From positions 1-64,000 of the forward strand of contig NZ_JAETZZ010000014.1 of NCBI RefSeq assembly GCF_022627325.1: 64,000 nucleotides of DNA. Reading direction: 5' to 3'. The notes under the pieces are model-generated. The model saw nothing but the letters and a program-made list of their open reading frames with translations, had not been told where the DNA came from and made no database searches. This document shows, piece after piece, positions 26,514 to 34,685 of the stretch; the stretch's first letter is position 1; each line of letters opens with the position of its first letter. Source of the stretch: Pseudomonas putida. Its GTDB lineage: Bacteria > Pseudomonadota > Gammaproteobacteria > Pseudomonadales > Pseudomonadaceae. The translations under genes and the position numbers were made by a program.

Positions 26514-26876
26514 GTGTCCAGACTTGCAGAGTTTCGTGCTGCCGAAAAAGCGCTCCAGGAACAGATGGCTCAACTGGAGGCGCTGAAAAAGGATGCCGGC
26601 CTAAAACGTGAAATCGAATTCGAGCAGAAACTAGTCGGCCTGATGAAAAGCTATGACAAAAGTCTGCGCGACATCATCGCCATCCTCGATCCCAAGGCCG
26701 TCACCCGGGGCGCCGCACCCAGTGCGCCAAAGCAACAACGCCGCCCGCGCGTGGTGAAAGTGTATGAAAACCCGCACACCGGCGAGCTGATCGAAACCAA
26801 AGGTGGTAACCACCGCGGGTTGAAGGCGTGGAAAGAACAGTACGGGGCCGGCACGGTGGAAAGTTGGCTGCGCTGA
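26514..26876 (+). CDS. mvaU: H-NS-family xenogeneic silencer, MvaT/MvaU type
   Basis: This 120-residue nucleoid protein has an N-terminal coiled-coil oligomerisation region (about 1-60; RLAEFRAAEKALQEQMAQL), a Pro/Arg linker (APKQQRRPR) and a C-terminal DNA-binding part with KGGNHRGLKAWKEQYG. It starts with GTG after AGGAG (8-nt spacing). MvaT-family proteins silence AT-rich horizontally acquired genes in Pseudomonas. The N-terminal SRLAEFRAAEKALQEQ pattern resembles MvaU/TurB more than MvaT. P. putida-group strains carry several paralogues, so the symbol is tentative. Confidence 0.87.
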   Translation: MSRLAEFRAAEKALQEQMAQLEALKKDAGLKREIEFEQKLVGLMKSYDKSLRDIIAILDPKAVTRGAAPSAPKQQRRPRVVKVYENPHTGELIETKGGNHRGLKAWKEQYGAGTVESWLR

Positions 26877-26962
26877 TGAAACGTCAACGCGTGCTTCACA
26901 CTTTTTTCACAAGGGCAGGCTCAATATCGAGACAGCTAAAGGACTAGCGACCCCATCACGCG

Positions 26963-27020
26963 CCCGCACACGCGGGCCTCTAATTCCAGCGCCCTGCACT
27001 CGTGCAGGGCGCTTTCATTT
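26963..27020 (+). terminator. two hairpins, the second a strong rho-independent terminator
   Basis: The second hairpin has an 11-bp perfect stem gcgccctgcac (26989-26999), a 2-nt spacer (tc) and gtgcagggcgc (27002-27012), followed by tttcattt. A smaller hairpin cccgc-acac-gcggg lies at 26963-26976. They end transcription from mvaU, or from a possible short RNA starting in 26880-26960. Confidence 0.75.
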
Positions 27021-27100
27021 GCGCAATCGGTTCACTGCCGTATCATGGCTCTCCTGTCTGTTCCGCTGGCCCCGCTGCCAGCCCCGTTCCTGGAGTACCC

Positions 27101-27628
27101 ATGAGCCTGCACGATCTGCAAAACCTGCCTGGCGTCACCGCACAGCCCGACAACGCCACTGCTCAATTCGTCTTCAACCACACCATGCTGCGGGTCAAGG
27201 ACATCGAGAAGTCGCTGGACTTCTACACCCGTGTCCTGGGCTTCCGCCTGGTCGACAAACGCGACTTCCCGGAAGCGGCTTTCAGCCTGTATTTCCTGGC
27301 CCTGGTCGACCCAGCGCAGATTCCGGCCGACGACGCCGAGCGCCATCAGTGGATGAAGTCGATCCCCGGCGTGCTCGAACTGACCCACAACCACGGTACT
27401 GAAAACGACCCGGCGTTCGCCTATCACAACGGCAACACCGACCCACGTGGCTTCGGCCATATCTGCATTTCGGTACCGGACGTTCGCACGGCCTGCGCCC
27501 GCTTCGAAGCGCTGAACGTACCGTTCCAGAAACGCCTGGAAGACGGCCGCATGAACCACCTGGCCTTCGTCAAGGACCCGGACGGTTACTGGGTCGAGGT
27601 GATTCAGCCCTCTGAACTCAAGGGCTGA
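27101..27628 (+). CDS. gloA: glyoxalase I (lactoylglutathione lyase)
   Basis: This 175-residue glyoxalase I isomerises the methylglyoxal-glutathione hemithioacetal to S-lactoylglutathione. The four metal ligands appear in HTMLRVKD (His), VLELTHNHG (Glu), GFGHICIS (His) and YWVEVIQP (Glu). The longer, zinc-type form with the N-terminal extension and the FRLVDKRDFPEAAFSLYFL segment is typical of P. putida. The start at 27101 follows TGGAG. Confidence 0.93.
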   Translation: MSLHDLQNLPGVTAQPDNATAQFVFNHTMLRVKDIEKSLDFYTRVLGFRLVDKRDFPEAAFSLYFLALVDPAQIPADDAERHQWMKSIPGVLELTHNHGTENDPAFAYHNGNTDPRGFGHICISVPDVRTACARFEALNVPFQKRLEDGRMNHLAFVKDPDGYWVEVIQPSELKG

Positions 27629-27682
27629 TCCAAACCTGTGAGCTTCGTCGGCTCGCGCTCGTCAGGCCGGGAACTCCCGGCC

Positions 27683-27729
27683 CCTCGCTGTGGTATATGA
27701 AGGTAACAGCTTCACTAGCCACAGCGAGG
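27683..27729 (+). promoter_or_regulatory. 5' leader hairpin covering the ribosome-binding site of the 80-residue gene
   Basis: An 11-bp perfect inverted repeat (cctcgctgtgg at 27683-27693, ccacagcgagg at 27719-27729) encloses an inner stem tgaag/cttca. The right arm contains part of the ribosome-binding site (gaggtaagg) of the ATG at 27738. Folding of the mRNA would therefore hide the site; this may be a translational control element or a degenerate REP. Confidence 0.5.
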
Positions 27730-27737
27730 TAAGGACG

Positions 27738-27980
27738 ATGCAATCTCTTCACTGTGAATACCGCAACCACACCATCACCGCCAGTGTGATGCCTCATCCC
27801 GACTCCCCTCTGCCCTACTCTGCGGGCTGCCTGATCACCGATCCGCAAGGCCACACCAGCAAGCGCCTGTCCATGCCGATGAAATTCTTCTCAGACCTTG
27901 AGAATGCTCAGCATGTGTCGCTGGCCCATGGCCGGGCCCTGGTGGACCAGCAGTTGGACAAGGGCCACAAGGCGTTCTGA
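27738..27980 (+). CDS. small conserved-looking hypothetical protein
   Basis: This 80-residue protein is not recognised. It has no signal peptide or membrane segment and contains the motif SAGCLITDPQGHTSKRL. The ATG at 27738 is preceded by AGGTAAGG. An 11-bp inverted repeat hairpin sits immediately before it and reaches into the ribosome-binding site. Codon use is like its neighbours, which supports a real gene. Confidence 0.7.
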   Translation: MQSLHCEYRNHTITASVMPHPDSPLPYSAGCLITDPQGHTSKRLSMPMKFFSDLENAQHVSLAHGRALVDQQLDKGHKAF

Positions 27981-27994
27981 ATGTGGGTATGGAT

Positions 27995-28026
27995 GGCCTC
28001 CTCACGGCTATGCCCGCGAGGAGGCC
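27995..28026. terminator. bidirectional hairpin between small gene and aroE-like gene
   Basis: ggcctcctc (27995-28003) pairs with gaggaggcc (28018-28026), followed by gcaaaa on the plus strand. It sits between two convergent genes and likely terminates both. Confidence 0.65.
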
Positions 28027-28038
28027 GCAAAAGCGGCG

Positions 28039-28863
28039 CTAGGCGCCCCGGGCGTAGGCCACTGCAGCCTCGACCTGCTCCCGTGTAGGTCGCACGCCGG
28101 TATACAGCACGAATTGCTCCAGGGCCTGCAACGCGATTACTTCCAAACCGGTGATCACCGGCTTGCCCAGGGCCTGGGCGTGCTGGATCAAGGGCGTTTG
28201 CGCCGGCATCGCCACCACATCGAAGACCCGCTGCGCGGCGGCGATGGCGTTCTCGCTGAACGCCAACTGGTGGGCCTCTTGCCCGCCTGCCATGCCGATC
28301 GGCGTCACATTCACCAGCATCGGCGGGCACCGGTCACCCAGCTCGGCGACCCAACGGTAGCCACATACATCAGCCAGCTGCCGCCCCGCCTGCTCATTGC
28401 GGGCGACGATGACGCCCTCTTTGAACCCCGCATCGCGCAGCGCACTGGCCACCGCCTTGGCCATGCCACCACTGCCGCGCAGGGCAAAGGCTGTGGACGG
28501 GTCGACACGATGCTGTTCGAGCAACTGCCGCACTGCCAGGTAGTCGGTGTTGTAGGCTTTCAGATGACCTGCCGTGTTGACCACCGTGTTCACCGACTCG
28601 ATGGCTGCCGCCGACGGGTCAACCTCATCGACCAAGGCCATGCAGGCCTCCTTGTACGGCATGGAAACACCACAGCCGCGGATGCCCAGCGCGCGGATAC
28701 CTGCCACAGCGGCCGGCAAGTCATGGGTGCTCATCGCCTTGTAGTAGTAATCCAGGCCCAGTTGCCGGTACAGGTGGTTATGAAAGCGAACGCCAAAGTG
28801 GCCTGGCCGGCCCGCCAGGGAAATGCACAGCACGGTGTCTCTGCTGGGAGTTGACGTCATCAA
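28039..28863 (-). CDS. shikimate 5-dehydrogenase-like protein
   Basis: This 274-residue AroE-family protein has a catalytic-type Lys in GVSMPYKEACM and an Asp in YNTDYLAV, both expected in shikimate or quinate dehydrogenases. A nucleotide-binding loop LRGSGGMAKAVA follows. The divergence from housekeeping AroE (GCGVSMPYKEA rather than NVTIPFK) suggests a paralogue of the YdiB or shikimate-dehydrogenase-like group that may act on another substrate. It stands alone. The start at 28863 could also be 28860 (double Met). Confidence 0.85.
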   Translation of the reverse strand: MMTSTPSRDTVLCISLAGRPGHFGVRFHNHLYRQLGLDYYYKAMSTHDLPAAVAGIRALGIRGCGVSMPYKEACMALVDEVDPSAAAIESVNTVVNTAGHLKAYNTDYLAVRQLLEQHRVDPSTAFALRGSGGMAKAVASALRDAGFKEGVIVARNEQAGRQLADVCGYRWVAELGDRCPPMLVNVTPIGMAGGQEAHQLAFSENAIAAAQRVFDVVAMPAQTPLIQHAQALGKPVITGLEVIALQALEQFVLYTGVRPTREQVEAAVAYARGA

Positions 28864-29088
28864 TCGCTCCTTGTTCGTAGCTGAAACGTTTGTTCAGCGT
28901 AACAGACCTGCCCGTTTATCGTCCTTACACAACCTTTACCGTTTCCCTGCGCTCAGCTGACAGTGCTACGGGCGATAGTACGGCAGCGTCGAGAACAGTT
29001 GATAAAGCTGATGAACACTATTGAGCGAGTCGATTTCAAACCTCGCTGGCCACTGCGTAAGGTAGCGGCATGTTTACAGGAGGTCCCT

Positions 29089-29271
29089 ATGGCCACTATT
29101 CAGATCATGTCCGTCGTCGGCAGTGCCGTCCCCTCGACTCTGCGTGAGCAGGGGCTGCTGGCATGCTGGTACCTGGTGCGCAACGGTGAAGCGGTCAGCG
29201 GACCGTTGGCAACCCGTGCATCCGCCCAGGCCCTTGCCGATCGACTGAAGGACGACTGCCTGCTCGCTTGA
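29089..29271 (+). CDS. small hypothetical protein
   Basis: This 60-residue protein follows a strong AGGAGGT ribosome-binding site (spacing 5), which decides the start at 29089; a longer form from 29011 lacks such a site. It contains ACWYLVRNGEAVSGPLATRA, a short pattern like a GYF/WYL-type beta fold, but no family is recognised. A rho-independent terminator follows at 29310, so it appears monocistronic. Confidence 0.7.
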   Translation: MATIQIMSVVGSAVPSTLREQGLLACWYLVRNGEAVSGPLATRASAQALADRLKDDCLLA

Positions 29272-29309
29272 AATGAATGTGTTGTGCGTTGCTCTCTGCC
29301 CTGTTCTGG

Positions 29310-29333
29310 CCCGCCTTCGGCGGGTCTTTTTTT
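29310..29333 (+). terminator. rho-independent terminator
   Basis: cccgcc-ttcg-gcggg followed by a T-run (tctttttt) is a textbook terminator with a UUCG tetraloop, 39 bp after the 60-residue gene. Confidence 0.9.
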
Positions 29334-29511
29334 GCCGGCGTGAAACCGACGAACGGATGGAGCATAACCGTTACAGCATGAAGGTTTTTTCATTTCAGCC
29401 AAGTGGCTCGACGAGTATTCGACAGCACTTGAGCCATACTCCACAATGCAGCGGTTTTTGGGGAAAACCCTTGCACAGCCAACGACATACCAACTTTTAG
29501 TGAGCCTGAAC

Positions 29512-30438
29512 GTGAAAACAACCCTGTCCATCCTCAGCCTGCTGCTGTTGCTCACAGGTACCGCGACCCTACCGTCGACCGCTGCTGCACAACCCCCAGC
29601 CCAGATTCAACGCGACCCCTCAAAGCTGCATCTGGCTTCCGGCAGCGCCCTGCTGATCGACCTCAATACCAACAAAGAACTGTATTCGAGCCACGCCGAC
29701 CGAGTGGTACCGATTGCCTCGGTGACCAAACTGATGACCGCGATGGTGGTGCTGGACGCCAAGCTGCCCATGGATGAGATGCTCACCATGACCATCGCCA
29801 ACAACCCGGACATGAAAGGCGTGTACTCGCGCGTGCGCCTGGGCAGCCAGCTCAACCGCCGCGAAACCCTGCTCATCACCCTGATGTCGTCGGAAAACCG
29901 CGCCGCCACGTCCCTGGCCAACCACTACCCAGGGGGCTACCCGGCTTTCATCAAGGCCATGAACGCCAAAGCCCGCAGCCTGGGCATGGCCCACACCCGC
30001 TATGTCGAGCCAACCGGCCTGTCGACGCACAACGTCTCCAGCGCCCGCGACCTGGCCAAACTGCTGATGGCGTCACGCAAATACCCGATGCTCAGCGAGC
30101 TGTCGACCACCCGCGAAAAAACCGTGGCCTTCCGCAAGCCCAACTACACCTTGGGCTTTCGCAACACCGACCACCTGGTCAACAAGAGCAACTGGGACAT
30201 CAAGCTGACCAAGACTGGCTTCACCAACGAGGCCGGGCATTGCCTGGTGCTGCTCACGCGCATGGACAACCGCCCGGTGGCCATGGTGATCCTCGATGCC
30301 TTCGGCAAGTACACCCACTTTGCCGATGCCAGCCGCATGCGCCAGTGGCTTGAGACTGGCACCGCCAAACCCGCACCGGCCGTCGCGATGCAGTACAAGT
30401 CGGACCGCCAGAACAAGAGCCGGCTGGCTTCAGAGTAA
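29512..30438 (+). CDS. pbpG: D-alanyl-D-alanine endopeptidase (PBP7)
   Basis: This 308-residue periplasmic penicillin-binding protein has a signal peptide at residues 1-27 (LSILSLLLLLTGTATL, cut after AAA). The serine-hydrolase motifs are complete: Ser70-Val-Thr-Lys73, Ser127-Glu-Asn129 and Lys234-Thr-Gly236. PbpG cleaves D-Ala-meso-DAP cross-links in peptidoglycan. The GTG start at 29512 gives the usual N-terminus, with GTG 29500 as alternative; neither has a strong ribosome-binding site. The length is like P. aeruginosa PbpG. Confidence 0.9.
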   Translation: MKTTLSILSLLLLLTGTATLPSTAAAQPPAQIQRDPSKLHLASGSALLIDLNTNKELYSSHADRVVPIASVTKLMTAMVVLDAKLPMDEMLTMTIANNPDMKGVYSRVRLGSQLNRRETLLITLMSSENRAATSLANHYPGGYPAFIKAMNAKARSLGMAHTRYVEPTGLSTHNVSSARDLAKLLMASRKYPMLSELSTTREKTVAFRKPNYTLGFRNTDHLVNKSNWDIKLTKTGFTNEAGHCLVLLTRMDNRPVAMVILDAFGKYTHFADASRMRQWLETGTAKPAPAVAMQYKSDRQNKSRLASE

Positions 30439-30453
30439 GGGTTCAGCTCGGCT

Positions 30454-30485
30454 GGCCCGCTTGCGGCGCTGTCCGCAGGCGGGCC
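30454..30485. terminator. bidirectional hairpin after pbpG
   Basis: ggcccgc-t-tgcgg-cgctgt-ccgca-g-gcgggcc is a long nested stem lying between convergent pbpG and the coiled-coil gene. It lacks a clear T-run. Confidence 0.6.
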
Positions 30486-30498
30486 GGCTTACCTGCAC

Positions 30499-30930
30499 TC
30501 AGGCCTGAGTGCTGACGACCGTACCCGCCGTGCTGCCACCAGTCTGCTGCAACGCTTCGAGCAGTTGCGCCGTGGCCGTCATGATCTGGCCCGTGATCGT
30601 GGCAATGCTCGACTGCCTGGCACTCACGGCAGCGGTTTTGGCCGTCTCCTCCATGTTCTGCGCCATCAGGTTGGCCAGTTGCTTCTGCTCTTCGGCCAAC
30701 TGCTTCTGCAGCTGCTTGATCATCTCGCGCAATTGCTTGATGTGCGCAGGCTCCGAGCTCTCATCGCTTTGCTGCGCACCTTGCGCACCGCCGCCACCCT
30801 GAGCCTTGGGCGTTTCTGCCGACGCGGCGGGCGCTGCACTTTTCTGTGCGTCTTCGCTTTTTACCGTTTCAGTGCTGCCGGTGGCCTGCGCCGAGACGTT
30901 GTTGAGGGTGATTGCCGCGATACCTGTCAT
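30499..30930 (-). CDS. hypothetical coiled-coil protein
   Basis: This 143-residue protein of unknown function has a low-complexity Ala/Gly/Ser/Gln N-terminal half (about 12-60, including AQGGGGAQGAQQ), then a strongly predicted coiled coil (about 62-95, KQLREMIKQLQKQLAEEQKQ) and an Ala/Thr-rich tail. There is no signal peptide or membrane segment. It is convergent with pbpG and divergent from pvdA, and shares the short upstream spacer with the PvdS-type promoter of pvdA, though no PvdS motif points its way. Confidence 0.75.
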   Translation of the reverse strand: MTGIAAITLNNVSAQATGSTETVKSEDAQKSAAPAASAETPKAQGGGGAQGAQQSDESSEPAHIKQLREMIKQLQKQLAEEQKQLANLMAQNMEETAKTAAVSARQSSIATITGQIMTATAQLLEALQQTGGSTAGTVVSTQA

Positions 30931-31030
30931 GTTCCGGTCCCTGCCTTGAAATAGGTCCTTGCGTTGACCTGCCTATCGGCCGCGCAGCGCAGTTCTTTAG
31001 CCCGCCGACAAGCCGTGGGCGATGCCGTCA

Positions 31031-31055
31031 GTAAATTCCCCGGTGCATGGCTCGT
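31031..31055 (+). promoter_or_regulatory. PvdS (iron-starvation) promoter box of pvdA
   Basis: GTAAAT-N16-CGT is present: TAAAT at 31032-31036, exactly 16 nt, then CGT at 31053-31055. This is the consensus (TAAAT-N16-CGT) recognised by the ECF sigma factor PvdS in pyoverdine genes. It lies 73 bp before the pvdA ATG. Confidence 0.85.
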
Positions 31056-31128
31056 TCCAACCAATGTACTCACGCAGGCGCCGGAGCCCCGGCGGGCGCA
31101 CACATTCGACCATTATGGGATCGCAGCC

Positions 31129-32463
31129 ATGAGCCAGTCTTCAAACCCAGAAACCATCAAGGATCTGATCGGCGTGGGCTTTGGCCCTTCCAACCTGGCC
31201 TTGGCCATCGCCCTGGAGGAACTCGCCCAGACCCAGGGCCGTGCCCTCGACGCGCTGTTCATCGACAAGCAGGAGCAATACCGCTGGCATGGTGAAACGC
31301 TGGCGACCCAGAGCGAGCTGCAGATATCCTTCCTCAAGGACCTGGTGTCGCTGCGCAACCCCACCAGCCCCTACAGTTTCGTCAACTACTTGCACCAGAA
31401 GCAGCGCCTGGCCGACTTCATCAACCTGGGCACCTTCTACCCCTGCCGCCTGGAGTACAACGACTACCTGCGCTGGGCCGCCGAACATTTCGCCACTCAA
31501 GCCGTCTATGGCGAGCACGTGCTGCGCATCGAGCCAGAGGTGAAGGCTGGCCGGGTCGAGCATTTGCGCCTGGTTTCGCAAGATGCGCAGGGGCGTGAAT
31601 ACAGCCGCCGTACCCGTTCGGTCGTGGTCGGCACCGGCGGCACGCCGAAAATCCCGGAAAAATTCGGCGCCTTCAAGGACGACCCGCGGGTCTTCCACCA
31701 CTCCCAGTACCTGAGCAGCCTGAACAAGTTGCCCTGCGCCGAAGGCAAACCCATGCGCATCGCGGTAATCGGCTCTGGCCAGAGCGCCGCCGAAGCCTTC
31801 ATCGACCTCAACGACAGCTATCCGTCGGTCAAGGTCGACATGATCCTGCGCGGTTCGGCGCTCAAGCCCGCAGACGACAGCCCATTCGTCAACGAGATCT
31901 TCTCGCCCGACTACACCGACCTTGTGTACAACGAGCCGGCCGAGCAGCGTGCCAAGCTGCTGGGTGAATACCACAACACCAACTACTCCGTGGTCGATCT
32001 GGACCTGATCGAGCGCATCTACGGCATCCTCTACCGCCAGAAGGTTTCGCACAAGGTGCGCCACAACGTGCTGTGCCGCCGCCAGGTGGAAGCGGTTGTC
32101 GCCACCCGCCACGGCATCGAACTCACCCTGCGCGACCTGGCCACCGACCAGCATCAGACCCACCGTTACGATGCGGTCATTCTGGCAACCGGCTACGAGC
32201 GCCGCTCGCATCGCGACCTGCTGGCGCCGCTGGCCGGTTACCTCGAGGACTTCAACGTCGATCGCAACTACCGGGTACTGTCCAGCCCGGACCTTGAAGC
32301 TTCGGTGTACCTGCAAGGTTTCTGCGAGGGCAGCCATGGCCTGAGCGACACCCTGCTGTCGGTACTGCCGTCGCGCGCCGCCGAAATCGGCCAGGCGCTG
32401 TACCAGGACCTCGCGCGCCGACATGACAGAGCGCAACCGTCGGTCGCCCTCACCAGCGCCTGA
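31129..32463 (+). CDS. pvdA: L-ornithine N5-monooxygenase (pyoverdine precursor hydroxylase)
   Basis: This 444-residue flavin-dependent N-hydroxylating monooxygenase has the FAD motif GVGFGPSNL near residue 15, the NADPH motif VIGSGQSAAEAF near 215 and the late ATGYERRS motif. PvdA makes N5-hydroxyornithine, the hydroxamate iron ligand precursor in pyoverdine. Length matches the 443-residue P. aeruginosa protein. ATG 31129 gives the family N-terminus. A consensus PvdS box lies upstream and a strong terminator downstream, so it is a single-gene unit beside the fpv operon. Confidence 0.95.
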   Translation: MSQSSNPETIKDLIGVGFGPSNLALAIALEELAQTQGRALDALFIDKQEQYRWHGETLATQSELQISFLKDLVSLRNPTSPYSFVNYLHQKQRLADFINLGTFYPCRLEYNDYLRWAAEHFATQAVYGEHVLRIEPEVKAGRVEHLRLVSQDAQGREYSRRTRSVVVGTGGTPKIPEKFGAFKDDPRVFHHSQYLSSLNKLPCAEGKPMRIAVIGSGQSAAEAFIDLNDSYPSVKVDMILRGSALKPADDSPFVNEIFSPDYTDLVYNEPAEQRAKLLGEYHNTNYSVVDLDLIERIYGILYRQKVSHKVRHNVLCRRQVEAVVATRHGIELTLRDLATDQHQTHRYDAVILATGYERRSHRDLLAPLAGYLEDFNVDRNYRVLSSPDLEASVYLQGFCEGSHGLSDTLLSVLPSRAAEIGQALYQDLARRHDRAQPSVALTSA

Positions 32464-32479
32464 TCCTTCAAGGCCCGCA

Positions 32480-32519
32480 AGCCGACACGGCGCCCCGCGC
32501 CCTGTCGGCTTTTGCTTTT
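32480..32519 (+). terminator. rho-independent terminator of pvdA
   Basis: agccgaca-c-ggcgc-ccc-gcgcc-c-tgtcggct forms a 13-bp stem with one C-C mismatch, followed by tttgctttt, 16 bp after the pvdA stop. Confidence 0.85.
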
Positions 32520-32549
32520 CTGAAACATTTGCTTGCATTTAAATAGGCA

Positions 32550-32564
32550 GGATTTCCATTCTCA
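32550..32564. promoter_or_regulatory. possible Fur box before fpvG
   Basis: ggatttccattctca matches the Fur 7-1-7 consensus at about 10 of 15 positions and is followed by more TCATT-like units. It lies about 70 bp before the fpvG start. A TAAAT also occurs, but its nearest CGT is 22 nt away, so no PvdS box is claimed. Confidence 0.35.
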
Positions 32565-32632
32565 TTCGTCTTTATAGATGCAGCCCTTGTGGTTGGGCTT
32601 ATGCTCGACCCTCATTTTCAGAAGACCGACCC

Positions 32633-33832
32633 ATGGCCAAATCAAGCAAAAAATCCAAGTCCAAGCTGTGGTTCCTGGTCCACAGCTGGCTCGCCCTACC
32701 GATCTGGTTCTTCGTGCTGATCGTCTGCTTCACCGGCATGCTTGCCGTGGTCAGCCAGGAAATCGTCTGGCTGGCCAACCCCGATGTGCGCGCCAGCAAG
32801 CCTGACGACAGCGCCGAACGCCTGAGTTTCCAGCAGGTGCTGGACGCCCTGCACAAGGCCGAACCGGATATGGTGGTGCGCACACTGAGGCAGCCAGACG
32901 GTTCGCACTTTGCCCTTAACGCCGGGGTGACCCTGCCCGACGGCAGCAGCCCGACGCTGTACGTCAACCCCTACACCGGGGCCATCCAGGGCAAGGTCCC
33001 TGACTTCAACTTCGAAGCGTTCACCCGTGCCCTGCACGGCTGGTGGCTGGTGCCCTTCACCAATGGTTTCAGCTGGGGCTGGTACCTGGTTTCGCTGCTG
33101 GGCCTGCCGATGCTCGCGTCGCTGGTGACTGGCCTGGTGGTGTACAAGAAATTCTGGAGAGGCTTCTTCAAGCCCGTGCGCACCGGCCATGGCTCGCGCA
33201 TCTTCTGGGGCGACCTGCATCGCCTGGCCGGGGTCTGGTCGATCTGGTTCATCGCGGTCATTGCCATCACCGGCACCTGGTTCCTGATCCAGGCGATCCT
33301 GTTCGACAACCACATCACAATCTCCAGCCAACCGATCACCCCGGTGATCGCCCGGGAAGATGTACCGCAAACCGCCGATGGCAGCCCTGCACCGCGGATC
33401 GACCTGGACGAAGCGGCGCGCATCGCCGGCCTGGCCATCCCTGGCCTGGAAATCAACGCCATCTCGCTGCCCGCCACGGCCTACAGCCATATCATCCTCA
33501 ATGGCCCGGGCTGGTACCCGCTGATGTTCCAGACTGCCAACGTCAACCCCTACACGCGCAAGGTCGACAGCCAGTTCCTGATCAGCGACCGCTCCGCCCT
33601 GGAGTTCGTCACCGAATCCATGCGCCCACTGCACACCGGCGACTTCGGCGGCCTGCCGGTCAAGCTGATCTGGTTCTTCTTCGGCCTGCTGCTGACCCTG
33701 ATGGTATTCAGCGGCCTGCTGATCTGGACCAAGCGTACCGCCCAGGCGACCGCCGCCGCCCTCAAGCGCAGCGAGCGTGCGCCACGGCCCCGCGCCACCG
33801 CCAGCGACACCCCTGTGGAGATCCGCCCATGA
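32633..33832 (+). CDS. fpvG: FpvG-like inner-membrane PepSY protein (ferripyoverdine iron reduction)
   Basis: This 399-residue protein has PepSY-associated membrane helices: HSWLALPIWFFVLIVCFTGML near the N-terminus, NGFSWGWYLVSLLGLP and LHRLAGVWSIWFIAV in the middle, and LIWFFFGLLLTLMVFSGLL near the end. In P. aeruginosa FpvG is the inner-membrane reductase that releases iron from ferripyoverdine in the periplasm. The gene order that follows (H, J, K, C, D, E, F) is identical to that system, which supports the assignment. Its stop overlaps the fpvH start (ATGA). Confidence 0.9.
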   Translation: MAKSSKKSKSKLWFLVHSWLALPIWFFVLIVCFTGMLAVVSQEIVWLANPDVRASKPDDSAERLSFQQVLDALHKAEPDMVVRTLRQPDGSHFALNAGVTLPDGSSPTLYVNPYTGAIQGKVPDFNFEAFTRALHGWWLVPFTNGFSWGWYLVSLLGLPMLASLVTGLVVYKKFWRGFFKPVRTGHGSRIFWGDLHRLAGVWSIWFIAVIAITGTWFLIQAILFDNHITISSQPITPVIAREDVPQTADGSPAPRIDLDEAARIAGLAIPGLEINAISLPATAYSHIILNGPGWYPLMFQTANVNPYTRKVDSQFLISDRSALEFVTESMRPLHTGDFGGLPVKLIWFFFGLLLTLMVFSGLLIWTKRTAQATAAALKRSERAPRPRATASDTPVEIRP

Positions 33833-34368
33833 GCCAGGCCCAGGCCCTGCCCACCCGCCCATTCAAGCAATGGTGGCTGAAGTGGCGCTTTCACTTGAAC
33901 ATTCTGCTGATCCTCATCCCGCTGGGCTTCATGCCCAAGTATTTCGCCGACGCCAAGCTGTTTCGCGGTGATGCCGGGCTGGGCGTGAACCAGGTCAGCG
34001 ATATCCAGGTCGGCCCCTACACGCTGGACTTGGCCGAGCTGCGCAGCGAAGCCCCCCGCGCCGACGGCCCGGCGGGCTACTTCAAGAGCTTCAACGCCGC
34101 CCTTTGCAAAGCCTGCATCGACGACGTCAAAGCCGTGTACCTGCGCGTCGGCAAACCTCGCAGCCTGCGCGCCGCCGGCAGCATCTTCTTCGGCGCGCCC
34201 TACCGCATGGTGACCAACCTGCCGATCCCTGAGCGTACCAAGCCAGACGCGCAGATCTGGATCACCGTCGAAGGCTGGGACGGCAGCATGCACCAGGCAT
34301 CGGTACCGCTGAGCAAGGCTTCGCCAGCCACCGTGGCCTGGCTCGAAAAACAAGGAGGCAAGAAATGA
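33829..34368 (+). CDS. fpvH: FpvH-like inner-membrane protein
   Basis: This 179-residue protein has one N-terminal membrane anchor (FHLNILLILIPLGFMPKYF) and a periplasmic part with a CxxC motif (ALCKACIDDV) that could bind metal or be redox active. It matches the second position of the fpvGHJK operon, whose products assist FpvG in reducing ferripyoverdine. Its precise role is not known. The ATG start overlaps the fpvG stop, and the stop overlaps fpvJ. Confidence 0.85.
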   Translation: MSQAQALPTRPFKQWWLKWRFHLNILLILIPLGFMPKYFADAKLFRGDAGLGVNQVSDIQVGPYTLDLAELRSEAPRADGPAGYFKSFNAALCKACIDDVKAVYLRVGKPRSLRAAGSIFFGAPYRMVTNLPIPERTKPDAQIWITVEGWDGSMHQASVPLSKASPATVAWLEKQGGKK

Positions 34369-34685
34369 AGCGCATGATCCGCAGGCTCGCCCTGCCCCTG
34401 CTGGTGCTGGCCGCCGGCCCGGCCCTGGCACACAACCCGATGTGCGAATGCGAAGAGGTCGATGGCGGCCAGGTCAAGTGCACCGGTGGCTTCTCGGACG
34501 GCAGCGGCGCGCCGGGCGTGACCCTGGACGTGATCGGCTACGACGAGCAAGTACTGGTCGGCGGCAAGCTCGGCGACGACTCGACGCTGACCTTCAAGCG
34601 CCCCGACGGCGAGTTCTACGTGCTGTTCGATGCCGGCCCCGGCCACGTGGTTGAAGTCGACCACGCCGACATCGCGCAACCATGA
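34365..34685 (+). CDS. fpvJ: FpvJ-like periplasmic protein
   Basis: This 106-residue secreted protein has a signal peptide ending ALA-HNP. The mature part opens with HNPMCECEEV and a third cysteine (VKCTGG), and then looks like a small beta domain. It lies in the position of fpvJ within fpvGHJK, with 4-nt overlaps on both sides. The function as part of the reduction complex is taken from the P. aeruginosa operon. Confidence 0.85.
   Translation: MKRMIRRLALPLLVLAAGPALAHNPMCECEEVDGGQVKCTGGFSDGSGAPGVTLDVIGYDEQVLVGGKLGDDSTLTFKRPDGEFYVLFDAGPGHVVEVDHADIAQP

Noticed and set aside
32535..32570. TAAAT...CGT pair before fpvG as a PvdS box
   Set aside because: The spacing is 22 nt rather than 16; only a weak Fur-like match is kept.
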